Assembly: GCA_002007365.1 (NCBI GenBank)
Contig: LNZR01000077.1
Location: forward strand, 1 to 64,000
Reading direction: 5' to 3'
Source of the DNA: Epulopiscium sp. Nele67-Bin005
Lineage (GTDB): Bacteria; Bacillota; Clostridia; Lachnospirales; Cellulosilyticaceae
DNA: 64,000 nt
Both the position numbers and the translations under genes were made by a program. The notes below the pieces were generated by a model. The model was not told the origin of the DNA and searched no databases. It worked only from the letters and a program-made list of their open reading frames with translations. This document shows, one piece after another, positions 26,223-34,315 of the stretch; the stretch's first letter is position 1; each line of letters begins with the position of its first letter.

Positions 26223-26657
26223 TTGAGAATTTTAGGATTGGATTATGGTACAAAGACTACAGGGGTTGCAGTTAGTGATCCGTTTGGGCTTACGGCTCAA
26301 GGTTTAGAAATTATAAGGCGTACAGATGAGTTTAATATTAAGCCTACAATTGCTCGCATTAAAGAACTTTGTGAAGAATATAAAGTTGAAAAAATCGTTT
26401 TAGGGTATCCAAAAAATATGGATAATTCTGAAGGTGAACGATGTGAGCAAACCAAAAAGTTTAAGCAAAAATTAGAAGGAAATCTTCGGTTGCCTGTTGA
26501 ACTTTGGGACGAAAGACTCTCTACGGTATCGGCTGAAAATATGTTAATTAGTGCTGATATGAGTCGCCAAAAACGAAAAAAGGTTATTGATAAAGTAGCC
26601 TCTACAATTATTTTGCAAAATTACTTAGATGCTAATCCAAATAAAACTAGTATCTAA
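26223..26657 (+). CDS. ruvX: Holliday junction resolvase-like protein RuvX/YqgF
   Basis: A 144-residue RNase H-fold protein. MRILGLDYGTKTTGVAVSD carries the first catalytic Asp (Asp7), GYPKNMDNSEGE the middle motif and LWDERLSTVSAE the second acidic motif. Members process 16S rRNA or resolve recombination junctions. The start is TTG, with GGAGTATAAA as RBS. Position after ireB is conserved. Confidence 0.92.
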   Translation: MRILGLDYGTKTTGVAVSDPFGLTAQGLEIIRRTDEFNIKPTIARIKELCEEYKVEKIVLGYPKNMDNSEGERCEQTKKFKQKLEGNLRLPVELWDERLSTVSAENMLISADMSRQKRKKVIDKVASTIILQNYLDANPNKTSI

Positions 26658-26713
26658 TTAAAATACATTAGACTAAATTTAGTTTAAAATTACAAATTTA
26701 AAGGAGTGAATGC

Positions 26714-26965
26714 ATGGAAAAAATAACTTTTATTGATGATGAATTTAATGAAATCTTATTTGAAATTGTTGACCAAATAGAAATTGATGGTACAAAATAT
26801 TTATTAGTGGAAGATGAAGATGAAGTGGCGACTATTTTAAAGGAAGCTGAAGATGAGTCTAGCGATGAAATTTCGATTACTTATCAATTGATAGAAGACC
26901 AAAATGAGTTTCAAAAAGTAATGTTATCATTTATGGAAAGTGATGAATATGATATAGAAATCTAA
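26714..26965 (+). CDS. DUF1292 domain-containing protein
   Basis: An 83-residue very acidic protein (ITFIDDEFNEILFEIVDQI, EDEDEVATILKEAEDE) of the DUF1292 family, found next to ruvX in many Firmicutes. Function unknown. RBS AAAGGAGTGAATGC. It is followed by the separate promoter of the Fur gene. Confidence 0.85.
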   Translation: MEKITFIDDEFNEILFEIVDQIEIDGTKYLLVEDEDEVATILKEAEDESSDEISITYQLIEDQNEFQKVMLSFMESDEYDIEI

Positions 26966-26981
26966 TGAAATTCAATATCAA

Positions 26982-27010
26982 TTGACAAGGAAACATTTTT
27001 CTTATATAAT
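26982..27010 (+). promoter_or_regulatory. Consensus promoter of the Fur-family gene
   Basis: TTGACA (26982-26987), 17 bases, TATAAT (27005-27010): a perfect sigma-A match. Confidence 0.85.
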
Positions 27011-27052
27011 AAATGTACCTAAGAAAAATTATAATTAAGGAGCGAAATTAAA

Positions 27053-27481
27053 ATGAATACGGCATCATTTAAAGAACGATTAAAAGAAAAAGGTTGTAAA
27101 TTGACCACTCAAAGACGTGCAGTATTAGACATTCTAATTAGTCACCAAGGCAAACATTTATCTATAGAGGAAATTTATTCTTTTGTTAAAGAAGAGTATC
27201 CTGAAATTGGTTTAGCTACTGTTTATCGTACGGTACAATTATTTGAGGAAATGAAATTAGTAGATAGGTTAAATTTTGATGATGGGTGTAATAGATTTGA
27301 ACTTAGTTCACCTGATGAGGTACACCAACACCATCATTTAATTTGTCAAAAGTGCAATAAAATTTTAGAAGTTGAAGATGATTTATTGACAGAAATAGAA
27401 GAAGGAATTCAGACAAAATATAACTTCCAAATCAATAACCATAATGTAATATTTTATGGATTTTGTGAGGAGTGCAAATAA
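27053..27481 (+). CDS. Fur family metal-dependent transcriptional repressor
   Basis: A 142-residue Fur/PerR-type repressor with an N-terminal winged helix (KGCKLTTQRRAVLDIL, GLATVYRTVQLFEEM), HQHHHLICQKCNKI metal-binding His/Cys motif, and a second CxxC near the end (GFCEECK), giving a structural Cys4 zinc site. It could sense iron or peroxide; the sequence does not decide. Driven by the perfect promoter just upstream and possibly reading into rnj. Confidence 0.9.
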   Translation: MNTASFKERLKEKGCKLTTQRRAVLDILISHQGKHLSIEEIYSFVKEEYPEIGLATVYRTVQLFEEMKLVDRLNFDDGCNRFELSSPDEVHQHHHLICQKCNKILEVEDDLLTEIEEGIQTKYNFQINNHNVIFYGFCEECK

Positions 27482-27498
27482 AATAAGGAGGTGTACTT

Positions 27499-29169
27499 TT
27501 GGTACCTAAAAAACCAAAAAGTAAGTTACGCATTATTCCATTAGGAGGACTTGGAGAAATTGGAAAAAACATGACTGTATTTGAGTATGAAAACGACTTA
27601 ATTATAGTAGACTGTGGTCTAGCTTTTCCAACTGATGAGATGTTAGGGATAGATTTAGTAATTCCCGATATAACTTATTTACTAAAAAATGCAGAAAAAA
27701 TTAAAGGTGTTGTGTTAACTCATGGTCATGAAGATCATATTGGAGGTTTACCATACTTTTTACAAGAAATTAACGTACCAATTTATGGTACAAGACTTAC
27801 AATCGGATTAGTTGAAAACAAACTTCGTGAGCATAATTTACTAAAAACTACGACTCGCCATAATGTTTCACAAGGAGATACAATTAAACTTGGAAATAGT
27901 TTTAAAGTAGAGTTTATAACTTCAAATCATAGTATTGCAGATGCTGTAATATTATCAATTTGGACTCCAGCTGGGACAGTTGTGCATACAGGAGATTTTA
28001 AAATTGATTATACCCCAGTTAAAGGAGAAGTCTTAAATTTACATCGTTTAGCTGAGCTTGGTAAAAAAGGCGTATTAGCTCTAATGGCTGATAGTACTAA
28101 TGTTGAGCGTGCTGGATATACTCAATCAGAACGAACTGTTGGACAAACTTTAGAAGATGTATTTAATAAATCAAAAGATAAAAGAATTATGGTTGCGACT
28201 TTTGCATCAAACGTAGATAGGGTTCAGCAAATCATAACAGCGGCACACAATACAAAGCGAAAAGTAGCAGTAATTGGGCGTAGTATGGTAAATGTTGTAA
28301 AAACTGCAAGTGAACTTGGCTATCTTGATATTCCAAAAAATACTTTGATTGATATTAATGATATTCGTCGTTATAATGATGATCAAGTTGTTTTAATCAT
28401 GACGGGAAGTCAAGGAGAACCAATGGCTGCACTATCTCGTATGGCTAAATCGGAGCATAAACAAATTGAAATTAAACCTGGAGATGTAGTTATTTTGAGC
28501 GCAACACCAATTCCAGGAAATGAAAAAACAGTATCAAATGTAATTAATGAGCTTGCTAGAAAAGGAGCAATTGTAGTTAAAGAAGATACACACGTTTCTG
28601 GTCATGCTGCTCAAGAAGAATTAAAACTTATCCATGCTTTAGTTAGAGCTAAATATTTTGTTCCAGTTCATGGGGAATATCGTCATCTTCAAAAGCACGC
28701 TGAACTCGCAGTTGCAATGGGTACACCAAAAGCTAATATTCCAGTTATGGCTATTGGAGATGTTTTGGAAATCAACAAAAATTCTTGCAAAATTGTAGGA
28801 ACTGTTCCTTCTGGACAAGTGTTAGTTGATGGGCTAGGCGTTGGAGATGTTGGAAATATTGTACTTCGAGATAGAAAACATTTATCTCAAGATGGACTAT
28901 TAATTGCAGTAATGACATTAGAGCGTGAGTCGGGTTGTGTAGTTGCAGGCCCTGATATTATTTCCAGAGGTTTCGTTTATGTAAGAGAAGCTGAAAACTT
29001 AATGGACGAAGCTAAAAACGTTGTAAAAAAAGCGCTGGAAAGATGTGAAACTCAAGGAATTATTGAGTGGACTCAAATTAAAACTATCGTAAAAGATGAT
29101 TTACGTGATTTTGTTTGGCACAAAACAAAACGTAGCCCAATGGTTCTTCCTATTATTATGGAAGTTTAA
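27499..29169 (+). CDS. rnj: Ribonuclease J
   Basis: A 556-residue metallo-beta-lactamase/beta-CASP ribonuclease, endo- and 5'-exonuclease of mRNA and rRNA. LTHGHEDHIGGLPYF is the HxHxDH zinc motif, HTGDFKID and the beta-CASP motifs (MTGSQGEPMAALSRMA; SGHAAQEELK; VPVHGEYRHL) follow. Start TTG after AAGGAGGTGTACTTT, 17 bases after the fur stop. Length is standard for RNase J1/J2. Confidence 0.94.
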   Translation: MVPKKPKSKLRIIPLGGLGEIGKNMTVFEYENDLIIVDCGLAFPTDEMLGIDLVIPDITYLLKNAEKIKGVVLTHGHEDHIGGLPYFLQEINVPIYGTRLTIGLVENKLREHNLLKTTTRHNVSQGDTIKLGNSFKVEFITSNHSIADAVILSIWTPAGTVVHTGDFKIDYTPVKGEVLNLHRLAELGKKGVLALMADSTNVERAGYTQSERTVGQTLEDVFNKSKDKRIMVATFASNVDRVQQIITAAHNTKRKVAVIGRSMVNVVKTASELGYLDIPKNTLIDINDIRRYNDDQVVLIMTGSQGEPMAALSRMAKSEHKQIEIKPGDVVILSATPIPGNEKTVSNVINELARKGAIVVKEDTHVSGHAAQEELKLIHALVRAKYFVPVHGEYRHLQKHAELAVAMGTPKANIPVMAIGDVLEINKNSCKIVGTVPSGQVLVDGLGVGDVGNIVLRDRKHLSQDGLLIAVMTLERESGCVVAGPDIISRGFVYVREAENLMDEAKNVVKKALERCETQGIIEWTQIKTIVKDDLRDFVWHKTKRSPMVLPIIMEV

Positions 29170-29249
29170 TTGGAAATTTACACCATTAAATTTTGATTGT
29201 AGAAGTAAAATACTAAAATAAAATTGAATTTTGTGGGGAGGATTAACTT

Positions 29250-29726
29250 ATGGAAAAAGATTTTAATTTTGTAAATATGAATGCCACCAAAAATATTGCA
29301 CTCGTAGCTCATGATAATTGTAAAAAAGATTTAATTGAATGGTCAATTGAAAATAAGCGAAAACTTAGCAAACATCATCTTTTTGGAACAGGAACAACGG
29401 CTACCTTAATTGCAAAAGCTACCCAACTTCCCGTAAAGGCTTATAATAGTGGGCCTCTTGGAGGTGACCAGCAAATTGGGTCTCGAATTGTTGAAGGTGA
29501 GATTGATTTTATAATTTTTTTCTGGGACCCCCTAGAAGCTCAGCCTCATGATCCAGATGTAAAAGCTTTATTAAGAGTAGCAGTTTTATATGATATTCCG
29601 ATTGCCAGCAACCAATCCACAGCAGATTTTTTATTAACTTCACCATTTATGGAAACTTCATATAATCGTAAAGTTATTGATTACGCTAAAAGAATTGATA
29701 AACGAACACAAAATTTTAGTAAATAA
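29250..29726 (+). CDS. mgsA: Methylglyoxal synthase
   Basis: A 158-residue enzyme turning dihydroxyacetone phosphate into methylglyoxal and phosphate. NIALVAHDNCKKDL and LFGTGTTATLI carry the phosphate-binding residues, GPLGGDQQIG the catalytic Asp, and FFWDPLEAQPHDPDVKALLR the C-terminal signature. The RBS is GGGGAGGATTAACTT. It is a by-pass of lower glycolysis under phosphate limitation and the last gene of the housekeeping run. Confidence 0.94.
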   Translation: MEKDFNFVNMNATKNIALVAHDNCKKDLIEWSIENKRKLSKHHLFGTGTTATLIAKATQLPVKAYNSGPLGGDQQIGSRIVEGEIDFIIFFWDPLEAQPHDPDVKALLRVAVLYDIPIASNQSTADFLLTSPFMETSYNRKVIDYAKRIDKRTQNFSK

Positions 29727-29731
29727 AAAAG

Positions 29732-29766
29732 ATACCTCAAGATATTATTTCTTGGGGTATTTTTTT
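29732..29766 (+). terminator. Terminator after mgsA
   Basis: ATACCTCAAGA with TCTTGGGGTAT (one G-U pair) and six T residues. Confidence 0.88.
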
Positions 29767-29802
29767 GTGCAAAATTTAAAAAAACCTATTATTCGTGAAA
29801 AT

Positions 29803-29831
29803 TTGACAAATATTTCTCTTTGTGATATAGT
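29803..29831 (+). promoter_or_regulatory. Promoter of the PAS histidine kinase gene
   Basis: TTGACA (29803-29808), 17 bases, TATAGT (29826-29831). Confidence 0.75.
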
Positions 29832-29876
29832 ATAGATTGAAAAAACTATATACAAAAATTATAAGGAGAATATTAA

Positions 29877-31853
29877 ATGGAAAATATTGTTAATAATTCG
29901 ATTGATAATATCTGTATAGTTAATCTAAAAGGTGAAATTATTTTTGTAAATAAACAACTTATTCAAACTCTAAATATGCAAGTTGGAGACATGATTGAGG
30001 ATTATTTCAAGAGTACCTTAAATTTAAAATTGTTAAATAAGGAACAAGAGCAGTTTGTGAAGTTAGAAACTAATCAAATTTGTCCTAGTAAAATTTATAT
30101 ACATGAAGTTGCATGGTATAATATGCCTGCACTTTGGATAATAATTAGACTGGAGGCTGATATCTCTCTTTTAGAACATAACTTAACGATATGTAAACAA
30201 AATAAAATTTTACAAAAAAATAACCATCAAGATTTACTAAAACATTTATTTTTTGTGCAAAAAGAAATTATCGCTTCTATCCAGTCTGTAATAAACAAGT
30301 ATAGCGATGAAATTTTAATAGAAGTTGTATCTTTTGATAAATCTAATTTATCTATAAAAGTTGAATTTATTATTACAAAAACTTTTCAAAATGTGAGTAG
30401 TTTGCGTAGCATAGAAATTCAACAAGAAGAATTTGAAAGTTACACTAGTATTACAGAAAATGTAAAAATTAATATTTCGGAAAATATTAACACATCTTCA
30501 GTAACTAGTGCTTTTTTCGACCAAGGATATAACTACGTTACATATTATCCGATATTTAATAACGCAAAGTTGATAGGAAAATTTGGGATACAATTTCAGA
30601 ATGAGGTTGCCAAAATATCTGACCAAGATTTAAAGTTTATTAAAACTCAAACAGCTAATTTATTGTATACACGTCAAGCGTTAAATTTATATCAAAATGA
30701 GTTAATTGATGACTATCATTATATTTCAAATTTAAATTATTTACAGACTTGCTTAGAAATTTGTACAGATTTTATTGGAGTTTTTAATAAAGACGGAATA
30801 TTTTTGAGTGTAAGCAAAGAAGTTACACAAATTTTGGGGTGGGAACCAGAGGATTTAATTGGTAAAAGTTGGCAGGACTTTGCTTGTCCAGAAGATATTA
30901 TTGATACTAAGCTACAAGAATATATTGGAGTTAATTCTAATTATAATAGATGTATCGTAACTTCAAGATTTGCTCATAAAAATGGCGAATATCGCTGGAT
31001 ACAATGGCAATTTAAACCGTTTGAAGACCCTGATATTTCTGCTATTATAGCCGAGGATATCACTGCTCAAATGGAATTTAAAACTGCACAATTACAAGAA
31101 CTTGAGTTGCAAAAAATTAATACATTAAGACAAGATTTTTTTAATATTGCATCTCATGAGTTGCGCACGCCATTAACTGTAATTATGTCAACTCATAAAC
31201 TTTTAGAAGATTATATAGATGAGCATCACCTAGAAAAATTGCGAAAACATACTAATCGTCTTAGTAGATTAGTTAACAATTTAATTACTATGACTGAGTT
31301 AGAAACTGGGCTTAATATTTTGGAATATTCACCATGCAACATAGTTGTACTAATAGGTCAAATTATAGAGGTGATTAATAAAATTTATTTTTCAAAAAAT
31401 ATTAGTATAGTACTTTCATCTACTTTGACAAATCCATTATTTATGTGCGATGTATATTATTTCCAAAAGATAATATTGAATATTCTGTCTAATGCAATAA
31501 AGCATAGTAATGATGAAGGGAAAATTTTAGTAGAGTTAAGTCTTGAAAAAAACTTTATTAATATATCAATAACTAATTTTGGAGAAGCGATACCTCTTGA
31601 AATACAGGAGTTTATATTTGAGTCGTTTTCTCAAGTAGACCCTATTTTGACTAGGCATAATGAAGGAATGGGGATAGGATTATCGTTATGTTATACCTTA
31701 ATTAAAATGCATAAAGGGCATATTTATCTTTGTAGTAATGAGGAAAAAACTTGTTTTACAATTAATTTACCAGTTGGACAATTGAGTGATGAACCAGCAA
31801 TTTCTAGCATAGATTTAGAAGAGGAAATAAAGCTTGAGCTATCTGGAATTTAA
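29877..31853 (+). CDS. Orphan PAS-domain sensor histidine kinase
   Basis: A 658-residue soluble kinase with no membrane segment. Residues 1-90 look like a degenerate PAS, 100-275 a GAF-like region, 286-400 a clear PAS (FIGVFNKDGIFLSVSKEV; WEPEDLIGKSWQDF; HKNGEYRWIQWQ). HisKA carries the phospho-acceptor His427 (FFNIASHELRTPLTVIM), and the ATPase has the N-box NILSNAIKHSND and G-box EGMGIGLSLCYTLIKMHKGH. No response regulator gene is adjacent, so the partner is elsewhere. Cytoplasmic PAS/GAF sensing suggests an internal redox, ligand or energy cue. RBS TAAGGAGAA. Confidence 0.88.
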   Translation: MENIVNNSIDNICIVNLKGEIIFVNKQLIQTLNMQVGDMIEDYFKSTLNLKLLNKEQEQFVKLETNQICPSKIYIHEVAWYNMPALWIIIRLEADISLLEHNLTICKQNKILQKNNHQDLLKHLFFVQKEIIASIQSVINKYSDEILIEVVSFDKSNLSIKVEFIITKTFQNVSSLRSIEIQQEEFESYTSITENVKINISENINTSSVTSAFFDQGYNYVTYYPIFNNAKLIGKFGIQFQNEVAKISDQDLKFIKTQTANLLYTRQALNLYQNELIDDYHYISNLNYLQTCLEICTDFIGVFNKDGIFLSVSKEVTQILGWEPEDLIGKSWQDFACPEDIIDTKLQEYIGVNSNYNRCIVTSRFAHKNGEYRWIQWQFKPFEDPDISAIIAEDITAQMEFKTAQLQELELQKINTLRQDFFNIASHELRTPLTVIMSTHKLLEDYIDEHHLEKLRKHTNRLSRLVNNLITMTELETGLNILEYSPCNIVVLIGQIIEVINKIYFSKNISIVLSSTLTNPLFMCDVYYFQKIILNILSNAIKHSNDEGKILVELSLEKNFINISITNFGEAIPLEIQEFIFESFSQVDPILTRHNEGMGIGLSLCYTLIKMHKGHIYLCSNEEKTCFTINLPVGQLSDEPAISSIDLEEEIKLELSGI

Positions 31854-31989
31854 TATACATATTTGTTAAAATATAGACAAAAAATGATAAAATTCTTTCC
31901 TTATGAATGTTGCTGTTCATAATAACTTAACAAATGAGGTCTGTTGACAAAAATTCACAAATTAGATTAAAAGTTTCAAATATTATAGA

Positions 31990-32018
31990 TTGACACTTTA
32001 AAAAAACCGTGCTACTAT
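31990..32018 (+). promoter_or_regulatory. Promoter of the pyrF-carAB operon
   Basis: TTGACA (31990-31995), 17 bases, TACTAT (32013-32018). It gives an untranslated leader of about 300 nucleotides before pyrF. A weaker TTGACA at 31944 lacks a good -10. Confidence 0.7.
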
Positions 32019-32160
32019 AGTTTGAAGAAATTACTTTTTAAGTTAAAGTAATAAGGAGTACGGTTTATTTTTGTACAACTTTACAATAATTTAGTCAAAT
32101 TCATCTAAATTTACAAAAAAATTTTGGCTAAATTGTATCTTAATAATAGTTTCGCAAATT

Positions 32161-32294
32161 TTGCCTTTAATTGTAGTTTTATGGCTACACTAAAAAACCA
32201 CATAACGATAAATAATCGTATTGCTCAATTTGAGCGTATATGTTTTGGGCTTAAAGGCAATAGAGGAGATTTTTCCTTTATTGCTATTTTTTAT
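32161..32294 (+). promoter_or_regulatory. Structured leader with antiterminator and terminator upstream of pyrF
   Basis: The terminator is GGCAATAGAGGA (32256-32267), loop GATTTT, TCCTTTATTGCT (32274-32285, two G-U pairs), then ATTTTTT. TTGCCTTTAA (32161-32170) is the exact complement of TTAAAGGCAA (32251-32260), which overlaps the terminator's 5' arm, so the two folds exclude each other. Inside the outer helix lie TGTAG/CTACA (32172-32176/32185-32189), and ACATA/TATGT (32200-32204/32239-32243) enclosing ACGAT/ATCGT and GCTCAA/TTGAGC hairpins. This is an attenuator with a branched, aptamer-like element. I see no PyrR-type binding loop. Control by a pyrimidine-linked ligand or protein is inferred. 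Confidence 0.65.
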
Positions 32295-32323
32295 ATAATT
32301 AAGTAAGAGAGCGAGGAAAAATT

Positions 32324-33235
32324 GTGATTGATAAATTAATAAAAAGCATAGAACTAAAGCAAAATCCAACCGTTGTAGGTCTTGATCCTACATATGAAAT
32401 TATACCGAGCTTTATAAAAAACGAAATGTTAGAAACTTATGGGAAGACTCCTAAGGCTGTGGCAGAAATGTTTCTAAAATTTAATAAAGAAATTATTGAT
32501 GAAACTTTTGAGTTAGTTCCTGCAGTAAAGCCACAAGTTGCAATGTATGAAAAGTATGGACTTGAGGGAATTCGTGCTTATATTGAAACTTGTGAGTATG
32601 CAAAAGAAAAAGGGCTTTTGGTAATTGGTGACATCAAAAGAGGAGATATTGCGTCAACTGCTGCTGCTTATGCAAGTCATATTGAAGGGACACATATCGA
32701 AGGGGAATTTTTTGATTTATGGAATGAAGACGCTGTAACAATTAATCCGTATATGGGTTATGATGGGATAGAGCCTTTTTTAAATGCGTGCAAAAATATG
32801 AACAAGGGTATATTTGTTTTGGTGAAAACGAGTAATCCAAGTAGTTCAGAAATTCAAGATTTAACGGTTGATGGTACTCCAATTTATAAAATTAGTGCAA
32901 GCTTAGTTAATAAATGGGGTGAAAGTTCTATTGGTAATTGTGGTTATAGTAATGTGGGGGCAGTTGTTGGGGCTACTCATAAAGCTATAGGTACAGAGCT
33001 TCGTGCTTATATGCCAAACACATTTTTCCTAGTTCCTGGATATGGAGCGCAAGGTGGTACAGGCAAAGACTTGGTTAATTATTTTGATAAAAATGGTGGA
33101 GGAGCTATCATTAATTCTTCGAGGGGAATTATTGGGGCATACCAAAAGGATTTGTCAAATGAGAAAGATTTTGCAAAAGCTTCTAGGCAAGCAGTAATTG
33201 AAATGCGTGATGACTTACAAAAAGGGGGGAATTAG
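32324..33235 (+). CDS. pyrF: Orotidine 5'-phosphate decarboxylase
   Basis: A 303-residue decarboxylase making UMP from OMP, of the longer PyrF subgroup. TVVGLDPTYE opens the barrel, GDIKRGDIASTAAAYA holds the catalytic Asp-x-Lys-x2-Asp, and FFLVPGYGAQGGTGKDL the phosphate site. Start GTG after GAGCGAGG. It is immediately followed by carA; the trio supplies carbamoyl phosphate and UMP, and lies behind an attenuator. Confidence 0.95.
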   Translation: MIDKLIKSIELKQNPTVVGLDPTYEIIPSFIKNEMLETYGKTPKAVAEMFLKFNKEIIDETFELVPAVKPQVAMYEKYGLEGIRAYIETCEYAKEKGLLVIGDIKRGDIASTAAAYASHIEGTHIEGEFFDLWNEDAVTINPYMGYDGIEPFLNACKNMNKGIFVLVKTSNPSSSEIQDLTVDGTPIYKISASLVNKWGESSIGNCGYSNVGAVVGATHKAIGTELRAYMPNTFFLVPGYGAQGGTGKDLVNYFDKNGGGAIINSSRGIIGAYQKDLSNEKDFAKASRQAVIEMRDDLQKGGN

Positions 33236-34315
33236 ATGAAGGCACAATTAATTTTAGAAAATGGTATGGTATTTGAAGGTAGAGCCTTTGGATATCTAAA
33301 AGAAGCAATTGGTGAAGTTGTTTTTAACACTGGTATGACAGGATATCAGGAGATTTTAACAGACCCTTCTTATTACGGACAGATGGTTGTTATGACGTAT
33401 CCGTTAGTTGGAAATTATGGAATAAATTTAGATGATATGGAGTCTTACAAAGCTCATGTTAAAGGTTTTATCGTACGTGAGAAATGTGATTATCCAAACA
33501 ATTTTAGATGTGAGTTAACTTTAGATGGGTATTTAAAAGCACAAAAAATTATTGGTTTAGAAGGCATTGATACTCGTTCCCTAACAAAGGTTATTCGTGA
33601 CCACGGAACTATGAGAGGGATTATTTCGGTGCGTGAGCTTACTCCTAGTCAAATTAAATTAAAAATTGATAGTTTTGTAAATCAACACGCTGTTTCTGAA
33701 GTTACTACTAAAGAAATTTATGAGATTGAAGGAGATGAACTTCATATTGCGATGGTAGATTTTGGAGTAAAGCAAAATATTATCCGTGAATTCAAAAAGC
33801 GTAACTGCAAAATTACTGTATTTCCAGCATTTAGTACATCTGAAGAAATTTTGAATGTAAATCCTGATGCTGTATTTTTATCAAATGGGCCAGCTGACCC
33901 AAAAGATTTGCCATCAGTTATTGAAAATATTAAAAAAATGGTAGGTGTTAAGCCCATTACAGGAATTTGTTTAGGGCATCAATTGTTATGCCTTGCATTA
34001 GGTGGAAACACTGGAAAACTGAAGTTTGGACACCACGGAAGTAATCACCCTGTAAAAGATTTAATTAGTAATAGAGTTTATATAACATCACAAAATCACA
34101 ATTATCACGCAGAAACTCTACCTCAAGGAGCAGTTGTAACTCATAGACATTTAAATGACCAAACAATCGCAGGAATGTATGCCAAAGATTTAAATATTTA
34201 CAGCGTTCAGTTTCACCCTGAAGCTTGCCCAGGGCCAACGGATACAGAACATATTTTTGATGAGATGATAAATGTAATGTATGGGAAGGAGTTAGAAGTA
34301 TGCCAAGAGATTTAA
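33236..34315 (+). CDS. carA: Carbamoyl-phosphate synthase small (glutaminase) subunit
   Basis: A 359-residue small subunit. The N-terminal CPSase domain ([17 protein letters not shown]) is followed by a class I glutamine amidotransferase with nucleophile Cys245 (GICLGHQLL) and the His-x-Glu of [14 protein letters not shown] directly follows the pyrF stop; the RBS AAAAAGGGGGG lies inside pyrF. It overlaps carB by 16 bases. Confidence 0.95.
   Translation: MKAQLILENGMVFEGRAFGYLKEAIGEVVFNTGMTGYQEILTDPSYYGQMVVMTYPLVGNYGINLDDMESYKAHVKGFIVREKCDYPNNFRCELTLDGYLKAQKIIGLEGIDTRSLTKVIRDHGTMRGIISVRELTPSQIKLKIDSFVNQHAVSEVTTKEIYEIEGDELHIAMVDFGVKQNIIREFKKRNCKITVFPAFSTSEEILNVNPDAVFLSNGPADPKDLPSVIENIKKMVGVKPITGICLGHQLLCLALGGNTGKLKFGHHGSNHPVKDLISNRVYITSQNHNYHAETLPQGAVVTHRHLNDQTIAGMYAKDLNIYSVQFHPEACPGPTDTEHIFDEMINVMYGKELEVCQEI

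Noticed and set aside
32161-32294. PyrR-binding loop or T-box in the pyr leader
   Set aside because: Neither the PyrR-type GAGGCU-like loop in the right hairpin context nor a T-box sequence was recognised.
32124-32306. 60-codon frame before pyrF
   Set aside because: It lies across the structured leader and terminator, has no RBS, and its protein resembles nothing; the RNA structure explains the region better.
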